A stretch of DNA of 48,136 nt. Origin: Nitrosarchaeum sp. (GTDB lineage: Archaea; Thermoproteota; Nitrososphaeria; Nitrososphaerales; Nitrosopumilaceae). The notes under the pieces were generated by a model that was given only the letters and a program-made list of their open reading frames with translations, did not search any database and was not told the DNA's origin. The stretch is taken from assembly GCA_018334095.1 (NCBI GenBank), contig JAGXTE010000035.1:1-48136 (forward strand), in the 5' to 3' direction. Of the stretch, positions 1 through 10,154 are shown piece by piece (positions within the stretch are counted from its first letter, which is position 1; every line of letters begins with the position of its first letter). The position numbers and the translations under genes were made by a program.

Positions 1-701
<701 letters not shown>

Positions 702-2819
702 CTATTTTCCGAGTACTTTGCCCCATTGAGCTAATGCAGATGCAGCTGCAACCCAAGTACGAAGATCACTATAGACAGGAACATTATTTGCTTCAATTAG
801 CTTTCTCATTTTCTCGGTATATGGACCACCGTTACCTCCAGCCAAAATTGGTTTTATTTTTTTATTTGATAAATCAGCTAGATGTTCAACTATTGTTTCT
901 TCTAGTGGATCATCTTGGAAAACAAACCAAGGCATAGCAATATCGATATTCTTTTCGTCAAGAAATTGTTGAATGACAAATTTGTAATCATCAGCGTTTG
1001 CACCACCACCAACATCTGCAGGATTACCATTATGAATCGGGACAGTTGGTGGGAAGCGTTCCTTCATCTTTTTGAGTAACGGTGGAGATAACTTTCCAAT
1101 AGTAAGACCTAGTCTTTCTAATTGATCAATTCCACCAATCATTGGACCTGCACCATTACTTGTCATAGCAACACGATTTCCTTTTGCAGGAGGTTGCCAT
1201 GCTAGTGCCTTTAAGACTCCAACAAGTTCTTGATAGCTATCAACTGAAATTATTCCTGCTTGCTTGAATGCTCCCATGATGATTGCATTTGAACCACCAA
1301 GAGAACCAGTATGTGATGCAGCTTGTTTTGCACCTGCTGCAGTTCTTCCGCTCTTCCAAATTACGATAGGTTTCTTTGTCTCTTTCATTACACGTTTAGC
1401 AGTATTGATGAATTTCCTACCATCACCAAATCCTTCAACGTACAAGCCAATTACTTTGGTTTGAGGATCATTTGCAGCATACCAAATCATATCTGCTTCA
1501 TCAACATCAGAACGATTACCAAAACTAATCATTTTAGATAATCCAAATACATCAGCACTTTCCAACATACTAATTCCCATAGTTCCACTTTGTGAGAAAA
1601 ATGCAACATTTCCTAGTTTTGAACGGACCATTCTCTCTTGTCCTTGAAATGCACAATCAAGACGATTTGCAGCATTAAACATTCCAATACAATTTGGACC
1701 AATTACACGAATTTTATGTTCTAAAGATAATTCTTTTACTCGAGCTTCCATTGTGGCTCTGTCACCACCAAGCTCTTTTCCTCCACCAGAAACAATAACA
1801 ACATTATGAATTCCTTTCTTTGCACATGTCTCCATAATAGGTCCACATTCTGCAAGATCAATACAAACAACAACCAAGTCAACCTTTTCAGTAATTGCAT
1901 CTAATGTTGGATAACATTTGATTCCAAGAATTGATTCTTGTTTAGGATTAATTGGAAATACTTTACCCTTGTAGTCTTGTTTACCAAGTGCAATCAATAC
2001 TGAATTGCCAATCTTTCCAGGTGTAGAAGATGCACCAACCAATGCAACAGATTCTGGAGTAAAGAATGACTCCATTGATTCAATGTTTGGTTTAGCTTTT
2101 GAGATGGAATTCTTTCTAATTTCTTTATTTAAAATAATTTTTGCATCAACTACAAAATGAGATTTTGGATAAACAATTACGGGATTGAAATCGATGCTGT
2201 TGATATAGTCAGCATTATCTACACCTAGTTTTCCAATTTGTACAAGCATGTTTGCAACCATGTTTGTATCAATTGGTTCGCTTCCTCTGAATCCTTTGAG
2301 TAGTGCTGAACCTTTGAGTTCATTAATCATAGATTTTGCATCTGAAGTTGTAATAGGCAACATACGGAATGCAACGTCTTTCATGACTTCAGTCATAATA
2401 CCACCTAGTCCAACCATAATTACAGGACCAAATTGAGAATCATTTTGAATACCAACAATTAGTTCAACGCCTTTTGGAACCATCTTTTCAAGAAGAATTC
2501 CTTTAACTTCAACGCCTTTCTTCTTAGACAGTCTACCATACATGTCCTTGAATGTTTTTTTAACATCATTGACATTATCCAGTCCAACTTTGACACCACC
2601 AACATCAGTTTTATGTAAAATTTGTGGAGACACAACTTTCATTACGAGAGGAAATCCAATCTTTTTTGCTTGTTTAACTGCATCTTCAGCAGTGGTAACA
2701 AGTGCAAAAGGAGGGACTTTAACATCATATGTTTTGAGTATAGATTTTGATGATTCTTCTGTGATAACTTTATGACTTGTTTGAATTACTTCCTCGAAAA
2801 CTTTTGTCACAGAATTCAT
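702..2819 (-). CDS. 3-hydroxypropionyl-CoA synthetase (ADP-forming)
   Basis: Fused NDP-forming acyl-CoA synthetase of 705 residues. An ATP-grasp domain comes first (about 15-230), followed by the CoA-binding Rossmann domain (about 250-345, beginning [18 protein letters not shown]) and the ligase domains. The phosphorylatable His lies in [10 protein letters not shown] at about residue 503. The family makes acyl-CoA from acid, ATP and CoA, yielding ADP plus phosphate. The thaumarchaeal enzyme beside the crotonase gene activates 3-hydroxypropionate in the energy-saving version of the HP/HB cycle. A 4-hydroxybutyrate-CoA synthetase paralogue exists in these organisms, so substrate assignment rests on the neighbouring dehydratase. 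Probably co-transcribed with it. Confidence 0.87.
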   Translation of the reverse strand: MNSVTKVFEEVIQTSHKVITEESSKSILKTYDVKVPPFALVTTAEDAVKQAKKIGFPLVMKVVSPQILHKTDVGGVKVGLDNVNDVKKTFKDMYGRLSKKKGVEVKGILLEKMVPKGVELIVGIQNDSQFGPVIMVGLGGIMTEVMKDVAFRMLPITTSDAKSMINELKGSALLKGFRGSEPIDTNMVANMLVQIGKLGVDNADYINSIDFNPVIVYPKSHFVVDAKIILNKEIRKNSISKAKPNIESMESFFTPESVALVGASSTPGKIGNSVLIALGKQDYKGKVFPINPKQESILGIKCYPTLDAITEKVDLVVVCIDLAECGPIMETCAKKGIHNVVIVSGGGKELGGDRATMEARVKELSLEHKIRVIGPNCIGMFNAANRLDCAFQGQERMVRSKLGNVAFFSQSGTMGISMLESADVFGLSKMISFGNRSDVDEADMIWYAANDPQTKVIGLYVEGFGDGRKFINTAKRVMKETKKPIVIWKSGRTAAGAKQAASHTGSLGGSNAIIMGAFKQAGIISVDSYQELVGVLKALAWQPPAKGNRVAMTSNGAGPMIGGIDQLERLGLTIGKLSPPLLKKMKERFPPTVPIHNGNPADVGGGANADDYKFVIQQFLDEKNIDIAMPWFVFQDDPLEETIVEHLADLSNKKIKPILAGGNGGPYTEKMRKLIEANNVPVYSDLRTWVAAASALAQWGKVLGK

Positions 2820-2861
2820 GGTTAGATCGATGAAACAGAAACTCTGTATATTAAACTTTGG

Positions 2862-3545
2862 TCAAAGATGAAATAGCGATTTGAAATTAGTGTAAAAATT
2901 ATCCATATTATTTTTAACAATTGAAATATTTGTATCGATGTCAGAACGAATTTTCTTAGGATCTATGTATGGAATTAGTTCTAGTTTTTCTTGAGTCTTA
3001 TCAAGCCAGAGATGAATCATTTCCTCGTTAACTTCCATATGGAATTGTAATCCAACCGCACTACCAATTTGAAAAGCTTGATTAGGATAATTTTTAGAAT
3101 AAGCCAATCTAATTGCTTTTTCAGGCAAATCAAAGGTATCACCATGCCAATGAAAGACAGTAAAGGGATCGGTAAATCCAGAAAATAATTTAGAATTATT
3201 ATCAATTCTCAAATCATGGTAAAAACCAATTTCTTTTTGTGCGCCAGGATATACTTTACCACCAAAAGTTTTTGCAATCAATTGGGAACCTAAACAAATT
3301 CCAAGTAATGGTGTGTTATTTTCTACAGTTTTTTTAATTAGTCTTTGTTCTGCCTGTAAATAAGCAAAGTTATCATTAGCACTTTCAGGAGCACCTAGAA
3401 TTACTACAAGTGAATAATTTTTTTCTGGAAGTTTTTCGTGTTTTGCATTTACAGAATCAATATGAAATCCATCTTTTTGTAAAAGTTCACCTAGATATCC
3501 TGAACCTTCAATTCTGGTATTGTGAACAATCAGAACATCAGACAT
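2862..3545 (-). CDS. Class I glutamine amidotransferase-like protein
   Basis: A 227-residue protein with the class I GATase fold. The nucleophile motif is GICLGSQ (Cys about 84) and the His-x-Glu of the triad is in LQFHMEVNEE (His about 169, Glu about 171). It resembles the free-standing GMP-synthase-like amidotransferases (GuaA N-terminal family) that lack a synthetase domain. The substrate is unknown: such proteins can act as glutaminases or as gamma-glutamyl hydrolases. The ATG start at 3545 is the only sensible one. It sits 42 bases upstream of the 3-hydroxypropionyl-CoA synthetase start, on the same strand, so it could be the first gene of that transcript. Confidence 0.8.
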   Translation of the reverse strand: MSDVLIVHNTRIEGSGYLGELLQKDGFHIDSVNAKHEKLPEKNYSLVVILGAPESANDNFAYLQAEQRLIKKTVENNTPLLGICLGSQLIAKTFGGKVYPGAQKEIGFYHDLRIDNNSKLFSGFTDPFTVFHWHGDTFDLPEKAIRLAYSKNYPNQAFQIGSAVGLQFHMEVNEEMIHLWLDKTQEKLELIPYIDPKKIRSDIDTNISIVKNNMDNFYTNFKSLFHL

Positions 3546-3594
3546 AATTAATTTTTAGCAAAAGCGATTAATATGTTAAAGCAAGCATAATACT

Positions 3595-3972
3595 GTGCTT
3601 GTTACAGAGCAAGAAATTCACGATCTTAAAAAATTTGTATTTCAACTAAATTTAATGAAAGACAGTGTTGTCGTAGTGGAAGGAAAAAATGATGCAATTG
3701 CGTTAAAAAAGATAGGATTTTCTGGTAGAATAATTGAGTTTCATAAATTTGGAGGAGTTGTAAACTTTGCAGATTCTGTTGCCCATTATCAAAAATTAAT
3801 AATTTTATTTGACAGAGATCGAAAAGGTAGACATCTTACAGGAAAAACAATTCAGATTTTAGAACGTAGAATCAAAATCGATCTTTCTTTTAAAAGAAAG
3901 ATTACAGCAATCACCAAGGGAAAAATAAGATTTGTTGAACAATTAGTTTGTTATGAATCGTATCTAGTATAA
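3595..3972 (+). CDS. Small Toprim-domain protein
   Basis: A 125-residue protein made almost entirely of a Toprim domain. The acidic motif VVVEGKNDAIAL (residues about 26-37) supplies the conserved Glu, and ILFDRDRKGR (about 70-79) supplies the DxD. It resembles the archaeal small primase-like Toprim proteins (COG1658 type); such domains cleave or make phosphodiester bonds in RNA or DNA with Mg2+. Its substrate cannot be read from sequence. The GTG at 3595 is the start that retains the full N-terminal helix. It ends two bases before the convergent glutamate dehydrogenase stop and is divergent from the amidotransferase gene. Confidence 0.78.
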   Translation: MLVTEQEIHDLKKFVFQLNLMKDSVVVVEGKNDAIALKKIGFSGRIIEFHKFGGVVNFADSVAHYQKLIILFDRDRKGRHLTGKTIQILERRIKIDLSFKRKITAITKGKIRFVEQLVCYESYLV

Positions 3973-3974
3973 GA

Positions 3975-5249
3975 TTATGGCCAAATACCTTTTTGATTAA
4001 AGGCCTCTACAACTCTACCTACTGCCAAAGCCATGGTAGCTCGTCTCATGTCAATTTTATGCTTTTTTGCTAATGCATGTGCATCTTTGAAACCTTTTGT
4101 GATGTTGCCTTCCATCTTGTTTGCAACTTCATCAAAAGACCAATAGTAACCCATATTATTTTGAACCCATTCCAAATATGAAATGCATACACCACCAGAG
4201 TTTGCCAAAATATCTGGAATTACTAGAATATTCTTTTTGAAAATTATAGGATCTGCTTCAGGTAATGTTGGACCATTTGCAGCTTCGGCAATAATTTTAC
4301 ATTTTAAATTATTTGCAATCTTTGCATTGATTTGATTCTCTAATGCACCTGGAACTAGAACATCACATTTGGTTGTTAACAGTTCTTCTGTTGAGATTTT
4401 CTTGCTGCCAGGAAATCCAACTACAGTTTTATTCTTTTCTTTAAATTCAAGTAACTTGCTGACCTTTGCGCCATTTGGAATTGAGATTGAACCTTTAGAA
4501 TCACTTGCACCAATTACTTTAGCGCCCATCTTTTCTAAATATTCTCCAGCAAATGTAGATGCATTTCCAAAACCTTGTAAAACAACTTTAGCGCCTTTCA
4601 AATTAAGTTTGATTGCTTTTGCGGCTTCTCTTACACAATATGCAACACCTAAACCAGTTGCAACATTTCTTGCGAGTGAGCCACCCATTGAAATTGGCTT
4701 TCCAGTAATGACACCAGGAGCATATACATTTCCATTTAATTTGCTAAATGTATCCATAATCTGAGTCATCTCTCTACCAGTTGTGTAGACATCTGGTGCA
4801 GGAATATCTTTACCTGGTCCAATTAGTTCAAATATTTTATACGCAAAACCTCTGGTGAGTCTTTCCATTTCACCATCACTTAGTTTTTCAGTTTTTGGAT
4901 TAACGTAGATTCCACCTTTACCTCCTCCCAATGGAATGTCCACAATTGCGCACTTCCAAGTCATCCAAGAAGATAGTGCCATGACTTCACGTTCCATGTA
5001 TTCAACTCCACCTTCAGGGTTAAAGTATCGAATTCCACCTTTGTATGGACCTCTATCATTATTATGTTGACTTCTAAAACCAATAAAATTTCTAATCTGT
5101 CCATTATCCATTCGGACTGGAATTTTTACTCTAAGAACTTTATTTGGTGTTGCTAAATATTCTCGTAAACCTTTATCCTTAATTCCAAGAACATCACATG
5201 CATCATTGACTTGTTTAGTTGCATTTGCAAATGGATCTAGACTTACCAA
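3975..5249 (-). CDS. gdhA: Glutamate dehydrogenase
   Basis: A 424-residue Glu/Leu/Phe/Val dehydrogenase, close to the usual length of archaeal GDH. The substrate-binding segments GPYKGGIRY (Lys about 70) and PLGGGKGGI (catalytic Lys about 111) are intact, as are the dinucleotide-binding loop VLQGFGNAS (about 223-231) and the late AEAANGPT segment. It links 2-oxoglutarate plus ammonia to glutamate, an obvious nitrogen-assimilation point in an ammonia oxidiser. NAD versus NADP use cannot be decided by eye. The start is a TTG at 5249. The ArsR-like gene lies upstream on the same strand, about 80 bases away. Confidence 0.93.
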   Translation of the reverse strand: MVSLDPFANATKQVNDACDVLGIKDKGLREYLATPNKVLRVKIPVRMDNGQIRNFIGFRSQHNNDRGPYKGGIRYFNPEGGVEYMEREVMALSSWMTWKCAIVDIPLGGGKGGIYVNPKTEKLSDGEMERLTRGFAYKIFELIGPGKDIPAPDVYTTGREMTQIMDTFSKLNGNVYAPGVITGKPISMGGSLARNVATGLGVAYCVREAAKAIKLNLKGAKVVLQGFGNASTFAGEYLEKMGAKVIGASDSKGSISIPNGAKVSKLLEFKEKNKTVVGFPGSKKISTEELLTTKCDVLVPGALENQINAKIANNLKCKIIAEAANGPTLPEADPIIFKKNILVIPDILANSGGVCISYLEWVQNNMGYYWSFDEVANKMEGNITKGFKDAHALAKKHKIDMRRATMALAVGRVVEAFNQKGIWP

Positions 5250-5328
5250 GACGATCGATTTTGAAACAGCATATTATATTAAGTTTAGTTCAAAGTGTCA
5301 GATCGCACACTATACAGATATGATTTGA

Positions 5329-5715
5329 TTAAAGGTAAACTTTTTTTTGATTTATTGTCCGATCTAGTTTATCTATTGCCATATCAAGTGCACTGATGTT
5401 AACTTCTAAAAATGTAGATAAATGAAAAATTGCGCCATATTTATCACCAAGTTTTATGATCATGTTATTTTTTTCAAGTACTTTCATGTGATGCTGAACT
5501 GCCTTGTAATCCAAATCAAGTTCCTGTGCTAATTGATGTGTGTTATATGATCTTTCAAGTAATAGCATAATTATTCTTAATCTTGTGAAGCCACCTCTAG
5601 TACTGGTGAATAAATAAAATAGTAGTTTACTTGTCTGTTTATCGACTTTTCTTTGTTCAGTTTTGGTTTTAGATCTCAAGAGTTCTTTGAATTCTAATAA
5701 TTGTGCACTTGTCAT
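5329..5715 (-). CDS. ArsR-like winged-helix transcriptional regulator
   Basis: A 128-residue DNA-binding protein. A winged helix is visible at about 42-95: FTRLRIIMLLLERSYNTHQL begins the domain, the recognition helix follows in YKAVQHHMKVLEKNN, and the wing ends at KYGAIFHLS. The C-terminal helix is probably for dimerisation. No metal-binding cysteines are present, so it is not a classical metal sensor. It is encoded just upstream of glutamate dehydrogenase on the same strand and is divergent from the proteasome gene. Control of gdhA is possible but only inferred from position. Confidence 0.8.
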   Translation of the reverse strand: MTSAQLLEFKELLRSKTKTEQRKVDKQTSKLLFYLFTSTRGGFTRLRIIMLLLERSYNTHQLAQELDLDYKAVQHHMKVLEKNNMIIKLGDKYGAIFHLSTFLEVNISALDMAIDKLDRTINQKKVYL

Positions 5716-5836
5716 GTTCCTTGCGTATTATGTGAGAAATTTGCTTAAAACACTATTTCCAGATCTTATCCAAATCTACTACAAATTAACTAAAGACAAT
5801 TACCCTTAAATTGACTAAGAAGGGAATCGATACAAC

Positions 5837-6562
5837 ATGATGGCATCACGTGGGTACGATATGACCCCTACAATGTATTCTCCTGATGGGCGAATTTATC
5901 AAGTAGAATACGCCATTGAGACCGTAAAAAGAGGCACACTGGCAATAGGTGTACGTAGTAAAGAAGGAGTTATCATGGCAGTCGAGGAGAAACCAAGAGC
6001 TTTACAGACATTAAACGTTACACAGAAAATTTTTCAAGTAGATTATCACATAGGAGTAGCTGCTGCAGGATACATTCCAGATGCACGTGTTCAAGTGGAT
6101 AATGCTAGATTTTTTTCACAGGGAAATAAAATGACTTATGATGAATCAGTAGAGGTTGCAACTGTTGCCAAGCACTTAGCTGATCAATCTCATCAATTTA
6201 CACAGTATTCAGGGGTAAGACCTAACGGAGTTGCCCTGATAATTGCCGGAGTTGATCAAAAAGGAGAATCAATCTACGTAACTGATCCTAGTGGAACTTA
6301 TGTCCAATATGCAGCAGTCGCAATAGGATCTGGTTCTGATGATGTTAATGCATTTTTAGAAAAACACTACAATGAAAACATGTCTTTGAGTGATGCTGCT
6401 GCACTTGCCATCGCAGCAATTAATCTAAAAGCAGAACAAAAAGAAAGTTTGAATCACATTAAAATGGCCAAAGTTACTACTGAGAAAAAAATATTTGAGA
6501 AAGTATCAGAGACAGATTTACTTAATTATTCTAAAAATGCATCTAAATTTCCAACATCTTAA
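5837..6562 (+). CDS. psmA: Proteasome alpha subunit
   Basis: A 241-residue 20S proteasome alpha subunit. The N-terminal gate and signature are seen in YDMTPTMYSPDGRIYQVEYA, and the alpha-type fold continues through GTLAIGVRSKEG and VDYHIGVAAAGYIPDARVQV. It forms the outer seven-membered rings of the 20S core; the catalytic beta subunits are not in this window. Two ATGs are in tandem (5837 and 5840) and either could start. A TATA-like CCTTAAATTG lies about 20-35 bases upstream, so a short leader is likely. The gene stands alone, with a methyltransferase starting 52 bases downstream on the same strand. Confidence 0.95.
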   Translation: MMASRGYDMTPTMYSPDGRIYQVEYAIETVKRGTLAIGVRSKEGVIMAVEEKPRALQTLNVTQKIFQVDYHIGVAAAGYIPDARVQVDNARFFSQGNKMTYDESVEVATVAKHLADQSHQFTQYSGVRPNGVALIIAGVDQKGESIYVTDPSGTYVQYAAVAIGSGSDDVNAFLEKHYNENMSLSDAAALAIAAINLKAEQKESLNHIKMAKVTTEKKIFEKVSETDLLNYSKNASKFPTS

Positions 6563-6614
6563 GTTTGAATTAAGATTTGAAAACTATTCAAACTAGTCTG
6601 TAAGAACGATAAAC

Positions 6615-7304
6615 ATGGGATTAGGAAGTTATTGGGGAGAAGTCATTGAAGTACTTCGTGAAATTATACCAATTTATGATAAAGTAAATTCATACATATC
6701 TCTTGGAAAAGATGTAGAACATAGGAATAGAGGAATTGCAGGAAGGGTATTTCCAGGAAATAAGATTCTTGATGCAGGATCAGGGTTTGGAAACATGTCC
6801 AAAACTGCCTTAAAGATATGTGATGGAAAAATTTCAATCACACTTTACGATCCTCTTGTACCAATGTTAAAAAATACTGGAACCCATTTTGAGAAAATAC
6901 CTGATTTAGTTAATGGTGTTTTTGAACACATTCCTTTTAAAAATGAAGAATTTGATGCAGTTTTGTGTGGATATTCTCTAAGAGATGCAATTAATTTGAG
7001 AATTGCAATTTCAGAGATTCACAGAGTGTTAAAAAATGAAGGTAGATTTGTGATTGTAGATTTAGGAAAGCCTGATGAAGTAATGATTAGAGCAGGTGTG
7101 TCGTTTTACCTCAAATTTATTCTTCCAGTACTAGCATTGATTGCAGGAGGAAGATTAGGTTTGAAATTCGGTACTCTTTATGGAACATACAAAAGATGGC
7201 CACAGAACAAAAAGTTAGAAAAATTACTACTGGAAAAATTTTCCAAAGTAGAATTTGAGAAAGATCTTATGGGCGGAGCAATAATGGTTGCCGCATACAA
7301 ATGA
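6615..7304 (+). CDS. UbiE-like class I SAM methyltransferase
   Basis: A 229-residue methyltransferase. The SAM-binding glycine-rich motif is ILDAGSGFGNMS (about 50-61), motif II carries the acidic residue of TLYDPLVPML, and FDAVLCGYSLRDAIN matches the post-motif of UbiE/MenG quinone methyltransferases. The C-terminal part contains a hydrophobic stretch (about 165-180), suggesting membrane association. Quinone methylation is therefore a reasonable guess, but other lipid substrates are possible. It overlaps the following MFS gene by four bases (ATGA), which implies co-translation. Confidence 0.75.
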   Translation: MGLGSYWGEVIEVLREIIPIYDKVNSYISLGKDVEHRNRGIAGRVFPGNKILDAGSGFGNMSKTALKICDGKISITLYDPLVPMLKNTGTHFEKIPDLVNGVFEHIPFKNEEFDAVLCGYSLRDAINLRIAISEIHRVLKNEGRFVIVDLGKPDEVMIRAGVSFYLKFILPVLALIAGGRLGLKFGTLYGTYKRWPQNKKLEKLLLEKFSKVEFEKDLMGGAIMVAAYK

Positions 7305-8455
7305 ACAAAACTCTAGTACTTGTAAATCTCACAGGTTTAATCATAGGGATCTCTTATGGATTACATGGTCCAATATTACCAGTATTTGCAAAAAATATAA
7401 TCGGAGCATCGTACTCTGAACTTGGTTTTATTGGATTAGCAAATTTCATCCCATACATGTTCATTCCAATATTTGTAGGAATTCTTCTTGATAAATTCAA
7501 TAATGGTTACATTTTAGCAATAGGTACTGCAATCAATTCAGCATCAATTTATCTTCTATCAATAGCACAATCAGTTCCAGAGATAATGGGATTCAGAATA
7601 TTGACAGGAATAGCTCATGCGTTTTTTTGGCCACCATGTCAATCCATTATTGCTAATCAAAGCAATGAAAAAACTAGAGTTAGAAACATCTCATGGTTTA
7701 CAATGTTTTTTGTGATGGGATTTATGATAGGCCCATTATTAGGCACAGTATTTCTTGAAGGATTAGATATCACATATAGAATTCTATTTCAAATAACCGC
7801 ATTTATTTTGGCTAGCGCCATAATTGTTGCTCTTTTGATTTCAAGAAAGAGCGTTACAAATCACCATGAGAAATTCTCATTTTTATCAATTAAAGAGATG
7901 AAAAGATTTCCAGAAGTTATAACATTATTAATTTTTTGTACGTCTTCTTTTGGAATAATTCTATCAATTTATCCAGCGTTCTTAAATGACAGCGGAATGT
8001 CAGATACAGATATTTTGTTATTGTATTTTGCGTTTGGAATTTCAAGAGTAATCTCACTTGCATTAGCAGGTAAGTTCTCAAAAAGAACTAGCCAGACATT
8101 GATTGCAGCTACAATTGCAGTTTCTATTGGATTGTTAATTTCTGCAGTTTCAGATTCAATCATCATGTTTGCAGTGGCACTTGTATTGATGGGATTTGGA
8201 TTTAGCATATTTTTCCCATTGACTTTAGAAATAATTCTTAGTAAAACTAGCAAAACAATATCAGGAAAAATAATAGGAGCGTATGAAACAGTTTTTGGAA
8301 TAGGTTGGGTAATTGGACCTACATTAGGAGGACCAATAGCGCAATCATTTGGAAATCAATCACCGTATATCGTATTTTTTATCATTGGAATTGCAATTAC
8401 CATTTTGGCTATCACACATAGAAATAAACTGGAACCAAATAAAATACATAACTAA
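7301..8455 (+). CDS. MFS transporter
   Basis: A 384-residue major facilitator superfamily protein with about 12 hydrophobic segments. The cytoplasmic loop between helices 2 and 3 carries GILLDKFNNG, a degenerate form of the family loop motif, and a similar loop, GKFSKRTSQ, follows in the second half. The sequences GFMIGPLLG and IGWVIGPTLGGP are family-typical glycine-proline turns near helices 5 and 11. The substrate is unknown; drug or small-metabolite efflux is common for this subgroup. It is translationally coupled to the UbiE-like methyltransferase, hinting that the methylated product or its precursor may be a cargo, which is inference. Confidence 0.85.
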   Translation: MNKTLVLVNLTGLIIGISYGLHGPILPVFAKNIIGASYSELGFIGLANFIPYMFIPIFVGILLDKFNNGYILAIGTAINSASIYLLSIAQSVPEIMGFRILTGIAHAFFWPPCQSIIANQSNEKTRVRNISWFTMFFVMGFMIGPLLGTVFLEGLDITYRILFQITAFILASAIIVALLISRKSVTNHHEKFSFLSIKEMKRFPEVITLLIFCTSSFGIILSIYPAFLNDSGMSDTDILLLYFAFGISRVISLALAGKFSKRTSQTLIAATIAVSIGLLISAVSDSIIMFAVALVLMGFGFSIFFPLTLEIILSKTSKTISGKIIGAYETVFGIGWVIGPTLGGPIAQSFGNQSPYIVFFIIGIAITILAITHRNKLEPNKIHN

Positions 8456-8472
8456 ATAATTATAAATTAAAA

Positions 8473-8787
8473 CTAAATCGAGGTAGTTCCTCGTTTTTGT
8501 GTACAAATATCAAGTGCATCTTCTACTGCAGTAACAAAGACTTTACCGTCACCTTTTGTTTTTGTGCATGCAGCTTTTGCAATCGCATTTAAGATGTCAT
8601 TTAATTTTGGATCATCTACAACACAAATTATCAAATCTTTAGAGAAATACTGTCCAACTAATGGTGGATCATCTGATCCCTGACCTTGAACATGGCAGAC
8701 AGTTACACCTCCAACGCCAATTTTTTTAATTGCAGCTACAGTTTTGTCTTTAAGTTCAGGTCTAACAATTACTTCTATTTTTTTCAT
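8473..8787 (-). CDS. PII-family signal protein with altered T-loop
   Basis: A 104-residue PII (GlnB/GlnK) homologue. The beta1-alpha1 start MKKIEVIVRPELKDKTVAAI and the ATP-binding B-loop TKTKGDGKVFV are clear. The T-loop differs from classical proteins: the uridylylation segment RGAEY is absent and VQGQGSDDPPLVGQYFSKD stands in its place, so regulation by tyrosine uridylylation is not expected. PII proteins sense ATP/ADP and 2-oxoglutarate and control nitrogen enzymes or ammonium channels; no amtB or glnA lies nearby. Convergent with the MFS gene (17-base gap) and divergent from tatA. Confidence 0.88.
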   Translation of the reverse strand: MKKIEVIVRPELKDKTVAAIKKIGVGGVTVCHVQGQGSDDPPLVGQYFSKDLIICVVDDPKLNDILNAIAKAACTKTKGDGKVFVTAVEDALDICTQKRGTTSI

Positions 8788-8924
8788 TAATTAACATAAA
8801 AATAGTTGTTTTTTAAAACAATAGGAACATTCTCGAAGTTGATTTTCAGTGATGAATTTGTGAAAATAGAGATATAAAATTTCAAAAACATTACATTTAA
8901 TTTCAAATAAGTCGATTTTATTCT

Positions 8925-9272
8925 ATGTTTGATTATTCATTAAACATAATGGGTAGCGAGTGGATAATCATAGTTTTTGTTGCCCTAGTATTGATTTTAG
9001 GAACTAATCAACTTCCAAGTGCTGCAAAAAAATTAGGAAAAGCTGTAAATGAATTTAACAGAGCAAAAAATGAAGTTCAAACTCAGATGAAAAGTGTTTC
9101 AGAAACAAATCTAGACACATCAGAACCCATGGAGACAGAAAGACAGAAGCTAGAGATGATTGCAAAATCACTTGGAGTAAACACTAAAGAAAAATCAGAT
9201 GATGATCTTAGAAAAATAATTTCAGATAAAATGGGACCAAAAAAATCAGATAGTTCAGAAAATAAAATATAG
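8925..9272 (+). CDS. tatA: Twin-arginine translocase subunit TatA/E
   Basis: A 115-residue Tat pore-forming subunit. One transmembrane helix occupies about residues 11-26 (WIIIVFVALVLILG), followed by the hinge and amphipathic helix TNQLPSAAKKLGKAVNEF, then a charged, disordered cytoplasmic tail. It exports folded proteins with TatC, which is not in this window. The ATG at 8925 gives an eight-residue extension before MGSEW; the ATG at 8949 is an alternative. The stop codon ends at 9272, directly abutting the stop of the convergent DNA methyltransferase gene. Confidence 0.9.
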   Translation: MFDYSLNIMGSEWIIIVFVALVLILGTNQLPSAAKKLGKAVNEFNRAKNEVQTQMKSVSETNLDTSEPMETERQKLEMIAKSLGVNTKEKSDDDLRKIISDKMGPKKSDSSENKI

Positions 9273-10046
9273 TTATTCAGATTTGATTCGATAGAGATTT
9301 TTATCTAGTCTTTTTTTTGCAAATTTGTAATATTCAGGTACAATTTCAAATCCAAGATATTGTCTATTCAATGATTTGCTAACTACTGCAACTTGTCCTG
9401 ACCCTAAAAATGGATCAAATACAATATCTTTTTTCTCACTAGAATAATCTAATAGTTTTTCAATTAATTCAGCAGGTAATTTAGTGGGTGTTTTTTCATC
9501 ACCTGTCCAATATTCACGTTTAATTTCCCATACGTCCTCTTTGTCCCTATAATGCAGACTACGTCCTTCTTTGGTTTTAGAATTTTTTTCAAATCTAGAA
9601 AATGGAAAAAATTTTCTTTGTTTATCATTTTTGCAAACATAAAGACAATGATAGTGTGAAGTAACAAATTTTCTTTTGGTTACAACACCAAATTGATATT
9701 TCCAAATTATATGATTAATAGTGATAAAACCCACATCATCTAACGCTTTTAGTATATCTTTGAGATTATTCCATCCAGAAAAAACATACATGCTTCCAGC
9801 ATCTTTAAGAATTCGAAATGCTTCTTTCATCCAACTGTATGTAAAATCATAATAATCAATAGATTTTATTTCGTTGTAACCTTGCATTACTCTAGAAGAA
9901 GTTCGATTATAATTTGCTTTGGTAGCCTTGAAATTAATAGCAAAAGGAGGGTCAGTAATAATCAAATCAATTTTATTTTTAGGAATCAAACTCATTCCTT
10001 CAATACAATTCATATTGTAAATTTTGTTAATTTCGATTTTTTTCAT
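9273..10046 (-). CDS. Orphan DNA methyltransferase (N6-adenine/N4-cytosine, beta type)
   Basis: About 257 residues from the ATG at 10046; a TTG at 10058 would add four residues. The catalytic motif IV is DLIITDPPFAINF near the N-terminus, and the SAM-binding motif I is FDPFLGSGQVAVV near the C-terminus, the order of beta-class amino-methyltransferases. The middle section (about 120-180), rich in Lys/Arg/Tyr, is the likely target-recognition region. No restriction endonuclease gene is adjacent, so it looks solitary and may serve epigenetic marking rather than restriction. Target base and site cannot be told from sequence. It abuts tatA tail to tail without spacing. Confidence 0.88.
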   Translation of the reverse strand: MKKIEINKIYNMNCIEGMSLIPKNKIDLIITDPPFAINFKATKANYNRTSSRVMQGYNEIKSIDYYDFTYSWMKEAFRILKDAGSMYVFSGWNNLKDILKALDDVGFITINHIIWKYQFGVVTKRKFVTSHYHCLYVCKNDKQRKFFPFSRFEKNSKTKEGRSLHYRDKEDVWEIKREYWTGDEKTPTKLPAELIEKLLDYSSEKKDIVFDPFLGSGQVAVVSKSLNRQYLGFEIVPEYYKFAKKRLDKNLYRIKSE

Positions 10047-10154
10047 TTTTAAACTCAAGATGATATTCCTTGTTTAATAATGTCATGGAATAGTGTTTTT
10101 TGCTAAGTTTAACAGTCAACCAATAAATTTCGAGATGATTCAAACAAGTAGATC

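Noticed and set aside
9273..10046. Restriction-modification system
   Set aside because: No endonuclease gene on either side; neighbours are tatA and a helicase with a repair-type architecture.
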